A stretch of 49,009 bases of DNA from DASYAE01 sp036501535 (GTDB lineage: Bacteria > Actinomycetota > Actinomycetes > Streptomycetales > Catenulisporaceae): positions 1 through 49,009 of the forward strand of contig DASYAE010000024.1 of assembly GCA_036501535.1 (NCBI GenBank), given 5' to 3'. The translations under genes were made by a program, and so were the position numbers. This document shows, in pieces, positions 25,566 to 33,835 of this stretch. Within the stretch, counting starts at the first letter, position 1; every line of letters starts with the position of its first letter. The notes below the pieces were generated by a model that saw only the letters and a list, made by a program, of their open reading frames with translations, ran no database searches and was not told where the DNA came from.

Positions 25566-26834
25566 ATGACCAGAACCAGAACTCTGACAGCGGCTGCAGC
25601 CGCGACCCTGGCCTCCGCCGTCCTGGCGAGCGTGGCCGGGTCCGCCGCGAGCGCCGCAGCGGACGCGCGTCCGTCCGCCGGGCCCGCGCCGGCCTCCTCG
25701 GGCGCCGCCGCGGTCCAGTGGCAGTGGCGTGTGACGACTCCGCTCGGCCTGCCCGGCTTCGGAAGCGTCGCGGTGGACGACAAGCACCAGGTCGTCTACG
25801 TGACCGGCGGCGCGGGCGGGAACAGCGTCCTGGTGGTCGGCTTCGACGGCCAGGTGAAGCAGACCATCGACAAGCAGTACGGCGCCTCGGGCCTGGTGCT
25901 CAGCGCCGACGGCAGCACCCTGTACGTCGCGCTGGCCTCCGGCGACGCGGTCTCCGCGATCGACACCTCGACGCTGAAGCAGAAGGCCAGCTACGCGACC
26001 CCGGTGCCGCACACCTGCCCGACGACCCTGGCCCGCACCGGCTCCTCGGTGTGGATCGGGTACGGCTGCGGACAGGACTGGACCGCGGGGGTGGGCGTGC
26101 TGGACACCTCGGCCGCCTCGCCGCAGATCGTGCTGCAGCGCCAGGACACCACCGGCAAGGACGTGCGCTACCTCAACGCGCCGCTGGTCTCCGCGGCGAA
26201 CGCGGCGACCGGACCGTTGGCGGTGGGGGAGCCAGGGCTGAGCCCGGCCACGATCGCCACCTACAAGGCTACCGGGGCGACCCTGAGCCTGATGCACTCC
26301 CACCCGCGCGCCGGCAGCAACCTGGCGGACCTGGCGCTCGCCCCGGACGGCTCGGCCGTCTTCGCCGCGGCCGGCTCCGCGGACCGGGTCGACGCCTTCA
26401 CCCCGTCCGACCTTTCCGACACCGGCGGCTACACCACCGGCCCGGCGCCGACCGCGATCGCACTCTCCCCGGACGGCACAATGCTCGCCGCTACTCAGGC
26501 CGAGCCCTATGCGCCGCTGACCGTCTTCCAGGTCGGCGGCACCGCATCCACGTCGGCCTACGTGCTGCCCGCCGGCGAGACCCCGGCCGCGCGCGGCGTC
26601 GCCTTCTCCGGCGACGGCACGCGCCTGTTCGAGGTGGTCCGCACGACCGCGCCGGCCTCGGGCACACCCGGCCGCGGCAACGGGAACAGCGACACGCACG
26701 GCTTCAGCCTGGTCGAACTGCAGAGCGTCCCGATCCCGCCGGTGCTGGGCACGACGTCGGCGCAGACATCAGCGACGGCGGCCATTCCCGCGACCTCAAA
26801 CGTGCCTGACTTCTTCTCACGCATCCCGTGGTAG
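25566..26834 (+). CDS. Secreted YVTN-like beta-propeller protein
   Basis: The ATG at 25566 is chosen over an upstream in-frame start because it begins a clean signal peptide (TRTRTLTAAAAATLASAVLASVAGSAASAAADA, predicted to be cut near ASA). The 422-aa protein shows repeats typical of seven-bladed YVTN/surface-layer propellers: SVAVDDKHQVVYVTGGAGG, LVLSADGSTLYVALASGDAV, LALAPDGSAVFAAAGSADRV, IALSPDGTMLAATQAEP. There is no membrane anchor and no enzymatic motif, so it is probably an extracellular binding protein. It follows the Rhs toxin and its immunity gene on the same strand and shares an upstream motif with the Rhs gene, which hints at a joint role in export, anchoring or target recognition. 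Confidence 0.8.
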   Translation: MTRTRTLTAAAAATLASAVLASVAGSAASAAADARPSAGPAPASSGAAAVQWQWRVTTPLGLPGFGSVAVDDKHQVVYVTGGAGGNSVLVVGFDGQVKQTIDKQYGASGLVLSADGSTLYVALASGDAVSAIDTSTLKQKASYATPVPHTCPTTLARTGSSVWIGYGCGQDWTAGVGVLDTSAASPQIVLQRQDTTGKDVRYLNAPLVSAANAATGPLAVGEPGLSPATIATYKATGATLSLMHSHPRAGSNLADLALAPDGSAVFAAAGSADRVDAFTPSDLSDTGGYTTGPAPTAIALSPDGTMLAATQAEPYAPLTVFQVGGTASTSAYVLPAGETPAARGVAFSGDGTRLFEVVRTTAPASGTPGRGNGNSDTHGFSLVELQSVPIPPVLGTTSAQTSATAAIPATSNVPDFFSRIPW

Positions 26835-26875
26835 CCGCGCGCTGAGACAGTCACGGCGGTGGTGGCCCGGCGCCG

Positions 26876-27490
26876 CTACGGTATCCAGCCCGACTCCTGC
26901 GCCAGCCGGATTGCGTCGACCCGGTTGCGCGCGTTGAGCTTGGTCACCACCGCCGTCAGGTAGTTGCGCACCGTCCCGATCGAGAGGTAGAGCCGCGCCG
27001 CGATCTCCGCCGGGTCGAGGCCCTGGGCGGCCAGCCGCAGGACGTCGCGCTCGCGCTGGGAGAGCGGGTTGTCGGAGCTGTCCCAGGCGGCCACGGCCAG
27101 CTGAGGGTCTATCACCCGGCGGCCGGACGCGACCGTGCGCACCGCCTTGGCCAGCTGGGCCGAGGGGGCGTCCTTGAGGATGAAGCCGGAGACGTGGGCG
27201 GCCAGCGCCATGCGCAGGGTCCCGGGACGGCCGAGGCTGGTCAGGATCAGGGTCTTGCAGTCCGGCAGCTCGTCGTGCAGGCGGGATGCGGCGGTCAGCC
27301 CGTCGATGCCGGGCAGGTCGATGTCGATCACGGCGACGTCGGGCCGGCAGCGCAGCGCCGTCGGGACGATGTCGTCGCCGTTGTCCACGTCGGCCACGAC
27401 GGTCAGGTCGGGCTCCAGGTCCAGCAGGGCCACCAGCGCGCCGCGGACCATGTGCACGTCCTCCGCCAGCAGGATCTTGAGATCGATCAT
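26876..27490 (-). CDS. NarL/DesR-type response regulator
   Basis: This 204-aa protein has a receiver domain (about 4-120) with acidic residues in LLAEDVHMV, the phospho-acceptor Asp in VAVIDIDLPGIDG, the conserved Thr/Ser (LILTSLG) and the Lys in FILKDAPSAQL. A LuxR-type helix-turn-helix follows (about 140-200): LSQRERDVLRLAAQGLDPAEIA and LYLSIGTVRNYLTAVVTKLNARNRVDA. It is a DNA-binding transcription factor activated by phosphorylation. The cognate histidine kinase gene lies 75 bp upstream on the same strand. Targets are unknown; the TOMM cassette or the Rhs locus next to it are candidates by position only. Confidence 0.95.
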   Translation of the reverse strand: MIDLKILLAEDVHMVRGALVALLDLEPDLTVVADVDNGDDIVPTALRCRPDVAVIDIDLPGIDGLTAASRLHDELPDCKTLILTSLGRPGTLRMALAAHVSGFILKDAPSAQLAKAVRTVASGRRVIDPQLAVAAWDSSDNPLSQRERDVLRLAAQGLDPAEIAARLYLSIGTVRNYLTAVVTKLNARNRVDAIRLAQESGWIP

Positions 27491-27565
27491 CGTGGACCGG
27501 AAATCCTTCCCCGCGGAACGCCCGCTGTGTTCGCCGCCCCTATTACTACTACGCCCGCCGGGGTG

Positions 27566-28888
27566 CTATGCGGCATCTGACTCCCCGTCGAGCCCGTCCT
27601 CCCAGGCGTCGGCGCCCGGCTGCGTGCGCTGATACGCCAGCGGCGCCTGCGCGACCAGCCGGAACAGCTCGTCCTCGCCGACCCCCGCGCTCAGCGTCCC
27701 GCCGACCGCGCGCAGCCGCTGGACCAGGTTGTCCAGCCCGCTTCCGGTGACCTCGCCGGCCTCCCGGCCCGGCAGCGCCTCCTCGGTGACCCCGTCGTTG
27801 ACCATCTCGAGCCGGACCGTCCTGCCGTCCGAACCGCCGGCCCTGCCGCCGGTCCCGCCGCGCGGCCGGTCCGTGGTGCAGGTGATGGTGCAGTGCTGCG
27901 CCTTGCTGTGCCGCAGGATGTTGGTCACTCCCTCGCGCAGCGTGGTGGCCAGCACCGTGTCCAGCGGCAGCGGCAGGTCCCCGCACGACATCTCGACCCG
28001 TGCCTCCACGCCCGCGGCCTGAAGCACCGACTGCACCGACTCGGCCTCCTCGGCCAGCCGCAGGTTCCGGTAGCTGCTGGCGACCACCCGCACGTCGGCC
28101 AGCGCCTGCCGGGCCACGTCCAGGATCGAGGCGAGCTCCCGCTTGGCCCGCGCCGGCTGGGTGTTCACCAGACGGTACGTCAGCTCGCTCTTCAGCGTGA
28201 TCGAGGACAGGCTGTAGCCGAGCAGGTCGTGCAGGTCCCGGGCGAACCGCAGCCGCTCCCGGGAGACCGCCATCCGGGCCAGGTCGCTGCGCGCCGCGTG
28301 CAGCTCGCCGACCAGCTGCGCCAGCCGGCTCAGGCCGTAGATGATGAACCCCAGCAGGTACGTGGAGACCACGAAGTAGACGACCCACGCAGCCGGCTCA
28401 TGGGTGCTTATCGCGATGATCGCCATGCTCAGCGACACGATCCAGAAGAACACCCAGGCCAGCGGCCGGCGCACCAGCAGCAGGAAGGACCCGGCCAGCA
28501 GCCCGGCCATGCCGCCCCAGAGTTGGTGGAACGCGATGAAGGGGAGGTAGGTCAGGACGGTCTGCGCGCCGAGCGTGGTCACCTTCAGCCACACCGGCCA
28601 GCGTGGCGCCGCGCGCGTCAGGTGCCCGATCTGCAGGCCGAACACCAGCGCCATGCAGACGTAGGAGCCGATGTGGCTCGCCGTGCCCGGATTGTCCGCC
28701 TGGATGTTCAGGACCCCGGTGAAGACGTACGAGCACACCACGACGATCAGGATGCGCCGGGCCAGCTGCGGCGCCGGGATGTCCTCCCGCTCGCCGGCCG
28801 GGGCCTGCGGCCGCGTTGCCGCGCGCTCCGCCACGCGGACCGGCCCGACCGGGCCCCGACTCGTGTTATCGGCCTGGTCGAACGCCAT
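27566..28888 (-). CDS. DesK-type sensor histidine kinase
   Basis: This 440-aa protein is preceded by a GGGGG ribosome site. The N-terminal ~50 residues are cytosolic. Residues about 50-200 hold five or six membrane helices (ILIVVVCSYVFTGVL, YVCMALVFGLQIG, LLAGSFLLLV, WVFFWIVSLSMAIIAIS, WVVYFVVSTYLLGFIIYGL). The HisKA_3 dimerisation motif RLRFARDLHDLLGYSLSSI contains the phospho-accepting His. The C-terminal ATPase domain retains N-box-like sequence (LREGVTNILRHSKAQHCTI) and a glycine loop (EVTGSGLDNLVQRLRAVGG). It senses a membrane-related signal and phosphorylates the response regulator encoded just after it. Confidence 0.93.
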   Translation of the reverse strand: MAFDQADNTSRGPVGPVRVAERAATRPQAPAGEREDIPAPQLARRILIVVVCSYVFTGVLNIQADNPGTASHIGSYVCMALVFGLQIGHLTRAAPRWPVWLKVTTLGAQTVLTYLPFIAFHQLWGGMAGLLAGSFLLLVRRPLAWVFFWIVSLSMAIIAISTHEPAAWVVYFVVSTYLLGFIIYGLSRLAQLVGELHAARSDLARMAVSRERLRFARDLHDLLGYSLSSITLKSELTYRLVNTQPARAKRELASILDVARQALADVRVVASSYRNLRLAEEAESVQSVLQAAGVEARVEMSCGDLPLPLDTVLATTLREGVTNILRHSKAQHCTITCTTDRPRGGTGGRAGGSDGRTVRLEMVNDGVTEEALPGREAGEVTGSGLDNLVQRLRAVGGTLSAGVGEDELFRLVAQAPLAYQRTQPGADAWEDGLDGESDAA

Positions 28889-28975
28889 GTGACCCCCTGT
28901 CAGCCGTCGTGTTGTCGAATTGGGGCGCCGGTTTGTCGTATTCCAGGGGCGTGGCGGAGGAACACGTTCTCAGGT

Positions 28976-28989
28976 TTCGGATACCCGAA
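28976..28989. promoter_or_regulatory. Inverted repeat TTCGG-ATAC-CCGAA upstream of the histidine kinase
   Basis: A 5-bp inverted repeat with a 4-bp spacer lies about 88 bp before the kinase start, in the 186-bp gap between the kinase and the SagB gene. It could be an operator for the two-component genes. Nothing else stands out in the gap. Confidence 0.3.
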
Positions 28990-29074
28990 TTCGAGCATCC
29001 CCGGCCGGTTCGAACGTATCCGCCGCCGCGATCGGATTCCGGGCCTTTCGGCCGTCTCGAGCATCAGGCCCCGG

Positions 29075-30925
29075 TCATACAGTGGCCCGATGGCGCGTAC
29101 GGTGGTAGGTGCGAGGCCAGTGTGATGACTTTACCGCAGCATGGCAAACAGCGGCAGGGCGCCCATGAACCCCATGAATGAAGCGCCCGGTTGTTCTGCG
29201 ACAAACAACGGCGCGCGGCTGCGGGAGTTCTGACGCGTTGTTCGAGGGCGGCTCGACCGACATTTGAGGATCGCCGTCCGTTTCGGCGCTCGGGGCGTCC
29301 TGCCCGGGCCCGGAGCCGCCGCGGTCGTCGTCGGCCACGTGACCAGCCGGTTCCTGGTCGCGCGGGTGCGGCTCGTTGACCGGGTGCCGCGCTGAGCTGT
29401 GCCGCGCCGCGGCGTGCCCGGTGCGCGGCAGGCCGATCGCGAACGAGCCCAGCGGCGACTCGGTGCGCCAGTCCAGGTCCAGCGCCCGGGCCGCCTGGTC
29501 CACCTCGCTGTTCGAGATCGCGCAGGCGGCCAGGCCCATCGCGCCGGCCACCAGGTAAAGGGTCTGCTGCACGACGCCGATGTGCTTGAGCACCAGCGCA
29601 TAGCCCAGACCTGTGTATTTCCACTGGATCCGGCGGAACCGCGCGGTGATCATGATGAGCACCGGCGGCAGCCGGTCCAGGTTCCCGGCGATGCGCGCCT
29701 GCGCAAGCAGGCTCGAGCGCATCGTCTCCTTCGCCTCCACCGGGACTAGAGCGTGTTCCACGGTGTCGTACGAGTAGACACCGGGGTCGATCCCGGTGCA
29801 GGCCTCGACCACGACGTAGAACTCGAGTTCGTGGATCGCGCCGCCGGCCGGATAAGGGCGGTCCGCGGACGTCGACTCCTCGACGCCGGAACCGGGCGGC
29901 CCGACCAGCGCGCGAGTGCGAAGGCTGCGATAGAGCAGCTCGCCGAGCTGCCGCGCGGACGGCGGCTCGGCGCTGTAGGACCGGATCGAGCTGCGGTTCT
30001 CGAGCACCGCGGCGAACGGGACGTCGTCGGCCATCAGGCGGCTCAGGTCCGGCCGCGGCAGGCTGATGCGTGGGCCCGGCGGGTGCTGCTTGACCAGTGG
30101 GTCCGGACAGGGCTGTGCGCCGAACGGATAGGTCGCGCCGAAGTCGTGGTCGTGCCGGCCCAGGGTGCTGTGCACGTGGAAGGCGAGCTCGGTCGGCGAC
30201 CAGCCGGCCAGCGCTTCGTCGTGGTCTTCTGCGAAGCGCGGCGCGCTGCCGTGCTCGCTCTCCGCGCCGTCCTCGTCGGGCTCGGCGACCACCACGGCGC
30301 CGGCCGCCGCCAGGTACGCCAGCGCCTCGGCGACCAGCCGGGGCGAGAGCGAGGACTGCTTCGCCACCTGCGCCGGGGTGATCGGCCGGGCCAGCGTCGC
30401 GGCGATCGCGCCCGCCTCCGGCTGGTGCAGCACGACCCGGTACAGCGAGAGCGGCGACTCGATCGCGAGCATCGCTCCGTCGGTCTTGAGCAGGGCGAAG
30501 GCCGAGAGCCGCACGGGCACGTCCGGCTTGAGCGGGACGATGCAGACCTCGGCCCGCGGCGACATCGGCACCAGCGAGATCAGCGGGGTCAGCGCCGGCG
30601 CGCCCGAGCTCGCGCCGAGCGAGCGCACCACGAGGTGCTGGATCCGGTTCAGCAGCATCCAGACCGCGGCCCGCTCGGCGACCGCGTCCGGGTCGCCGCC
30701 GGGCGAGCGCTCCAGCGCGTTGGCCAGCGAGACCGGGCCGAACTGCATGCGGCGCAGCAGCTCGGCCAGGGCCTCGGCGGGCCGGTGGACGAGCACGTCG
30801 CCCCAGCGCCCGCAGATGGTCAGCCGGTCGCGGGCGAAATCGAACTCGACGATGGTGTCCTCGCGCAGCGACCACAGCTCGACGGCGTCGTCGCGCGGCC
30901 CGATCTGCGACGTTGGCGGGTGCAT
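29075..30925 (-). CDS. SagB-type FMN-dependent dehydrogenase (TOMM azoline oxidase)
   Basis: The ATG at 30923-30925 is chosen because GGGGAG lies 10 bases upstream; an ATG at 30943 and a GTG at 30958 are alternatives. Residues about 1-250 form an N-terminal extension with a winged-helix-like part (ITPAQVAKQSSLSPRLVAEALAYL), common in SagB/ThcOx proteins. Residues about 305-500 are the nitroreductase-fold domain: LENRSSIRSYSAEPPSARQL, GAIHELEFYVVVEACTGI, VYSYDTVEHALVPV, LGYALVLKHIGVVQQTLYLVAGAMGLAACAIS. These enzymes oxidise azolines to aromatic azoles. The last ~110 residues are Pro/Arg/His-rich, unlike the family, and with weaker codon bias. It follows the cyclodehydratase gene directly. Confidence 0.88.
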   Translation of the reverse strand: MHPPTSQIGPRDDAVELWSLREDTIVEFDFARDRLTICGRWGDVLVHRPAEALAELLRRMQFGPVSLANALERSPGGDPDAVAERAAVWMLLNRIQHLVVRSLGASSGAPALTPLISLVPMSPRAEVCIVPLKPDVPVRLSAFALLKTDGAMLAIESPLSLYRVVLHQPEAGAIAATLARPITPAQVAKQSSLSPRLVAEALAYLAAAGAVVVAEPDEDGAESEHGSAPRFAEDHDEALAGWSPTELAFHVHSTLGRHDHDFGATYPFGAQPCPDPLVKQHPPGPRISLPRPDLSRLMADDVPFAAVLENRSSIRSYSAEPPSARQLGELLYRSLRTRALVGPPGSGVEESTSADRPYPAGGAIHELEFYVVVEACTGIDPGVYSYDTVEHALVPVEAKETMRSSLLAQARIAGNLDRLPPVLIMITARFRRIQWKYTGLGYALVLKHIGVVQQTLYLVAGAMGLAACAISNSEVDQAARALDLDWRTESPLGSFAIGLPRTGHAAARHSSARHPVNEPHPRDQEPAGHVADDDRGGSGPGQDAPSAETDGDPQMSVEPPSNNASELPQPRAVVCRRTTGRFIHGVHGRPAAVCHAAVKSSHWPRTYHRTRHRATV

Positions 30926-30963
30926 GGCGGGTTGACTCCCCATCAGCCGGGTGACCACGGCGG

Positions 30964-33258
30964 TCAGACGAACATCGGTATCGGATTGAGGTCTTCGTAG
31001 CGGGTCGGCCGAGGCACCCGGCCGAGCCGGGCCGGCGCGTCGAACAGCCGGCCGGGCGCGAACCGGGCCCAGAAGTGGCGCAGGCCCGGGACCACCGCCT
31101 TCACCACCGGGATGCCGAGGTCGGGGCGGGTCTGGTCGAGCACCAGCAGGTCGAGGCCGTGCCGGCGGGTCAGGGCCGTGATGGCGGTGACGTCGTCGAG
31201 CAGATCGGTGTTCGGAGTGTAGTCGTAGGAGGCCGGGGTGCGCGGCGCCTGCCCCGGATCGGGTTCCAGGTAGCCGAGATCGAGCCGCCGCCCCGCGTCC
31301 CACCAGGACTCGAGGTCCGGGTCGGCGGGCCGGTCCGCGGCCGCCTCGCCGCCGACGTGCGCGGCGAAGAGCTGGCCCATCTCGGTCATCGCCCGGCGCA
31401 GGGCCAGGCGCGGGTCGTGGTGCGCGGCGAAGCCGAAGATCACCCGGCCGCCGGGCAGGTCCGCGCGCCGGGAGAGGACGGCCATCGCCGGGATGCCGAG
31501 GTCTGAGGTCAGGTCCAGCGCCCACACCTCGCGGCCGAGCCGCCGGTAGCCGTCTCGCAGCGCTGCCAGCCAGGGCTCGTCGAAGGCGTCGAGGTCGACC
31601 GCCGGCTGGCGGGTGCGGTTGTACCACCACAGCGCCACCGCGTCGCGCTCGACCAGCTCCAGGAAGCCCTGCACGAGCGCGTCCTCCAGGCTGCTGCCGG
31701 CGGCGCTGCCGTTGGAGTCGGCCAGCACCTGCCGCGGGCCGGGGGTGCGGTGCGCGTCGAAGTAGAGCAGCGCGGTCGGCAGCAGCCTGAACCGCTGCCC
31801 GGTCAGCGACCACGCCGGGGTCCACTCGATCGGCGCGCAGTCGTCGAAGGGCTCGCAGACCCGTTGGAAGGGCGAGTTCAGCGCGTTCCAGGTGGCGCGG
31901 TCGGCGAACTGCCGCGCGTCGAAGAGCTGGCAGGCGTCCGGGTGTACGGCCGCATGCTCGCCGAGGCCGCGGTAGCTGTCGAGGACCGTGCATTCGTCGC
32001 CTTGGCGCACCGCGCTGTACCGCTCGACGGCTTCGCAGAGCGCTCCGACGCGCGCTTCGACCGCGGTGAGGCCCTTGCCGCCGCTCTGGCTGCGCAGGCC
32101 CGCGCGGAGCCGGACCAGCGTGTCAGCCTGCAGCGCGGCGTTCGGCCCGGAGGCCGCGCAGCGGATGAAGTCCGGCGCCGCGGGATCCTCCACGATCTGC
32201 TTGACGATCCCGGTGACCGGGTCGATCAGGCCCTTGTGCTGCTCGAGCATCTGCTCGGCCGACAGCGCCCGGTGGTTCGAGCCGCCGCCCGCGGCCTTGG
32301 GCCGGGAGCACGGCGTGACCGGCTTGCACGTGCGCGCGGCGACGATCCCCGGGTCCCCGCACTCAGGGCACTGAGGACGGCGCGCGACCTGGTGGTGCCG
32401 GCCGCGCAGGGTGAGGGTGTCGAGCGTGTAGACCGCGCCCTGCTCCGGCTGCCGGACGCCCACCAGCCACTTCGCCGTCTCCAGCACGGCGACCTGGAGG
32501 GCGACCGTGCGGGCCGCGGCGATCGAGGCCTCCGGCGGAAGCGGCCGGTCCGAGCCGCCGCCGCGCTGCGCCGGCAGCTCGTGCCGGCGGTGCCCGGCCA
32601 GCCGGACCGCCAGGCAGTGCCAGCACGGCCCGGCGCCCGGCTGGAAGACCGGGCCGGTCCACGGCTCCGGACCGCCCGGCTTGACCAGCAGCCAGGGGCG
32701 TCCGGCGCGCCGCCGGTCCGCGTCCACGGCGGCCAGCTCGGGGTTCAGATAGTCGTCGCAGAGCACGAGGGAGAAGGTCTCGGCGTCCGTGTCGTCGGCC
32801 TCGACGATGCGCAGGCCGGAGGCGAGACAGGCCTCGCGCGCGGCGGCCAGGTCGACCCCGCCGACCGCGGTCAGCGCGATCGGCGTGCGGGCCAGCGAAT
32901 CCGCGGCCAGCGAGCCGTTGAGGCCGGCCAGGTCCCAGAAGGCCTCGGCGGCCCGGTCCTGCTCCGCCTCGGCCGCCGCCCTCTTCTCCCGGAACGCGAT
33001 CAGACCGGCCTCGGTCAGCCGGCCGACCAGGTGCCCGACGTCCGCGGCCGACGCCGCGGGAGCCGCGTCCCGCACGATGCCGGCCAGCGTCCTGCTTCCG
33101 TCCAGCAGCGGGGCGATCACTTCGACGTGACCGCCCTCCAGGGCCGTCACCCCGAGCGGGGACAGCAGGTACGCTGCCTCGCCCGGAACGACGGCCAGTC
33201 GCAGGTGGCTCTTGAGCCCCAGGTAGCGTTCGCCCGGGGAGGCGGCCGTCGGTGTCAC
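30964..33258 (-). CDS. Fused ThiF-like/YcaO cyclodehydratase (TOMM synthetase)
   Basis: The start is a GTG (33256-33258) overlapping the precursor stop as GTGA. The 764-aa protein has three parts. An N-terminal winged-helix/leader-recognition region covers about 1-90 (VIAPLLDGSRTLAGIV, LVGRLTEAGLIAF). An E1-like Ocin-ThiF domain covers about 110-330, with zinc cysteines in CWHCLAVRL and CPECGDPG. A YcaO domain runs from about 370 to the end, with ATP-site glutamates in VEARVGALCEAVERYSAV and EDALVQGFLELVERDAVALWW. It ends NPIPMFV, a Pro-rich tail like that needed for catalysis in azoline-forming YcaO enzymes. It would convert Cys/Ser/Thr of the adjacent precursor into azolines. Confidence 0.93.
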   Translation of the reverse strand: MTPTAASPGERYLGLKSHLRLAVVPGEAAYLLSPLGVTALEGGHVEVIAPLLDGSRTLAGIVRDAAPAASAADVGHLVGRLTEAGLIAFREKRAAAEAEQDRAAEAFWDLAGLNGSLAADSLARTPIALTAVGGVDLAAAREACLASGLRIVEADDTDAETFSLVLCDDYLNPELAAVDADRRRAGRPWLLVKPGGPEPWTGPVFQPGAGPCWHCLAVRLAGHRRHELPAQRGGGSDRPLPPEASIAAARTVALQVAVLETAKWLVGVRQPEQGAVYTLDTLTLRGRHHQVARRPQCPECGDPGIVAARTCKPVTPCSRPKAAGGGSNHRALSAEQMLEQHKGLIDPVTGIVKQIVEDPAAPDFIRCAASGPNAALQADTLVRLRAGLRSQSGGKGLTAVEARVGALCEAVERYSAVRQGDECTVLDSYRGLGEHAAVHPDACQLFDARQFADRATWNALNSPFQRVCEPFDDCAPIEWTPAWSLTGQRFRLLPTALLYFDAHRTPGPRQVLADSNGSAAGSSLEDALVQGFLELVERDAVALWWYNRTRQPAVDLDAFDEPWLAALRDGYRRLGREVWALDLTSDLGIPAMAVLSRRADLPGGRVIFGFAAHHDPRLALRRAMTEMGQLFAAHVGGEAAADRPADPDLESWWDAGRRLDLGYLEPDPGQAPRTPASYDYTPNTDLLDDVTAITALTRRHGLDLLVLDQTRPDLGIPVVKAVVPGLRHFWARFAPGRLFDAPARLGRVPRPTRYEDLNPIPMFV

Positions 33259-33578
33259 GCCGCGCGGTCGGTCGGGAGAGCAGGTACCGGAACGCGCTTG
33301 GAGTCGTCGGTGTCCGCGTCGTTGACGCAGAACCCGGTCGTGCCGTTCATGGTGATGGCCGGCGAGTCCAGCCGCTCCACCACGATCTGCGAGCCGAACG
33401 GGCGGGCCAGGGCCGGCGCCTCCCGGCGGTTCGTCAGCTTGATGCCGAACTCCGCCAATACCGAGCACGGGTCGGCCGCGTAACGGTCGACGAGGGCTGG
33501 TTCGGCCCAGGTCCGCGCGACCAGTTCGGCGAAGCGCCAGTCCTGCTCCACCACGGTGGCGTCGATGGTGTTTATCAT
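33255..33578 (-). CDS. TOMM precursor peptide with nitrile-hydratase-like leader (NHLP type)
   Basis: This 107-aa protein is preceded by GGAGGG. Residues about 14-50 match the NHLP/TOMM leader pattern: FAELVARTWAEPALVDRY, then ADPCSVLAEFGI (helix, 'adP...L.e.Gi'). A middle strand region (FGSQIVVERLDSPAITMN) leads to a short C-terminal segment GTTGFCVNDADTDDSKRVPV and a Pro/Ala tail. Candidate sites for heterocyclisation are the Thr-Thr pair, the single Cys and nearby Thr/Ser. The gene overlaps the cyclodehydratase start (GTGA). The cassette order precursor, cyclodehydratase, dehydrogenase is the usual TOMM layout. The leader-core boundary cannot be fixed from sequence alone. Confidence 0.82.
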   Translation of the reverse strand: MINTIDATVVEQDWRFAELVARTWAEPALVDRYAADPCSVLAEFGIKLTNRREAPALARPFGSQIVVERLDSPAITMNGTTGFCVNDADTDDSKRVPVPALPTDRAA

Positions 33579-33591
33579 GCCGACCCTCCAG

Positions 33592-33611
33592 GGATTCTGC
33601 CGGATTCCGCC
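33592..33611. repeat. Tandem 10-bp repeat in the precursor 5' region
   Basis: GGATTCTGCC is followed directly by GGATTCCGCC, one mismatch, 14 bp upstream of the precursor start. It lies beside or within the untranslated leader and could be an operator or a chance duplication. Confidence 0.4.
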
Positions 33612-33753
33612 GCCAGGCGACTGCGCTGGCGTCTGGCTCGAATTCTGGTGCCGCGCGGGTGGATCCGGGCAGTGCCCCTATCACCTCCGGACCGTGATTT
33701 CTTCATGCCCCGGCTCGTGACGGCCTCACTGGGCGCATGGGCCCCGGCTGGGC

Positions 33754-33775
33754 CAGCCTTGAGGCAGGCTTGCGG
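33754..33775 (+). promoter_or_regulatory. 11-bp direct repeat upstream of the SARP gene
   Basis: CAGCCTTGAGG and CAGGCTTGCGG are adjacent copies with an 11-bp period, 61 bp before the SARP start. SARP proteins bind direct repeats spaced by one helical turn, so this could be an autoregulatory or TOMM-side operator in the 257-bp divergent gap. Confidence 0.4.
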
Positions 33776-33835
33776 CCCATGTCAGAGGGTCGGGGCCGGA
33801 CGGTGATTGCACCGAGAGGCAGGAAGGAGTCAGCC

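Noticed and set aside
29131..29205. Possible tiny peptide ending MGFMGALPLFAMLR in the SagB tail region, considered as a second TOMM precursor
   Set aside because: No start codon with a ribosome site, no leader, and few cyclisable residues; a better precursor lies at 33255-33578.
31750..33483. Plus-strand frame of about 577 codons opposite the YcaO gene
   Set aside because: Antisense shadow of a well-defined cyclodehydratase.
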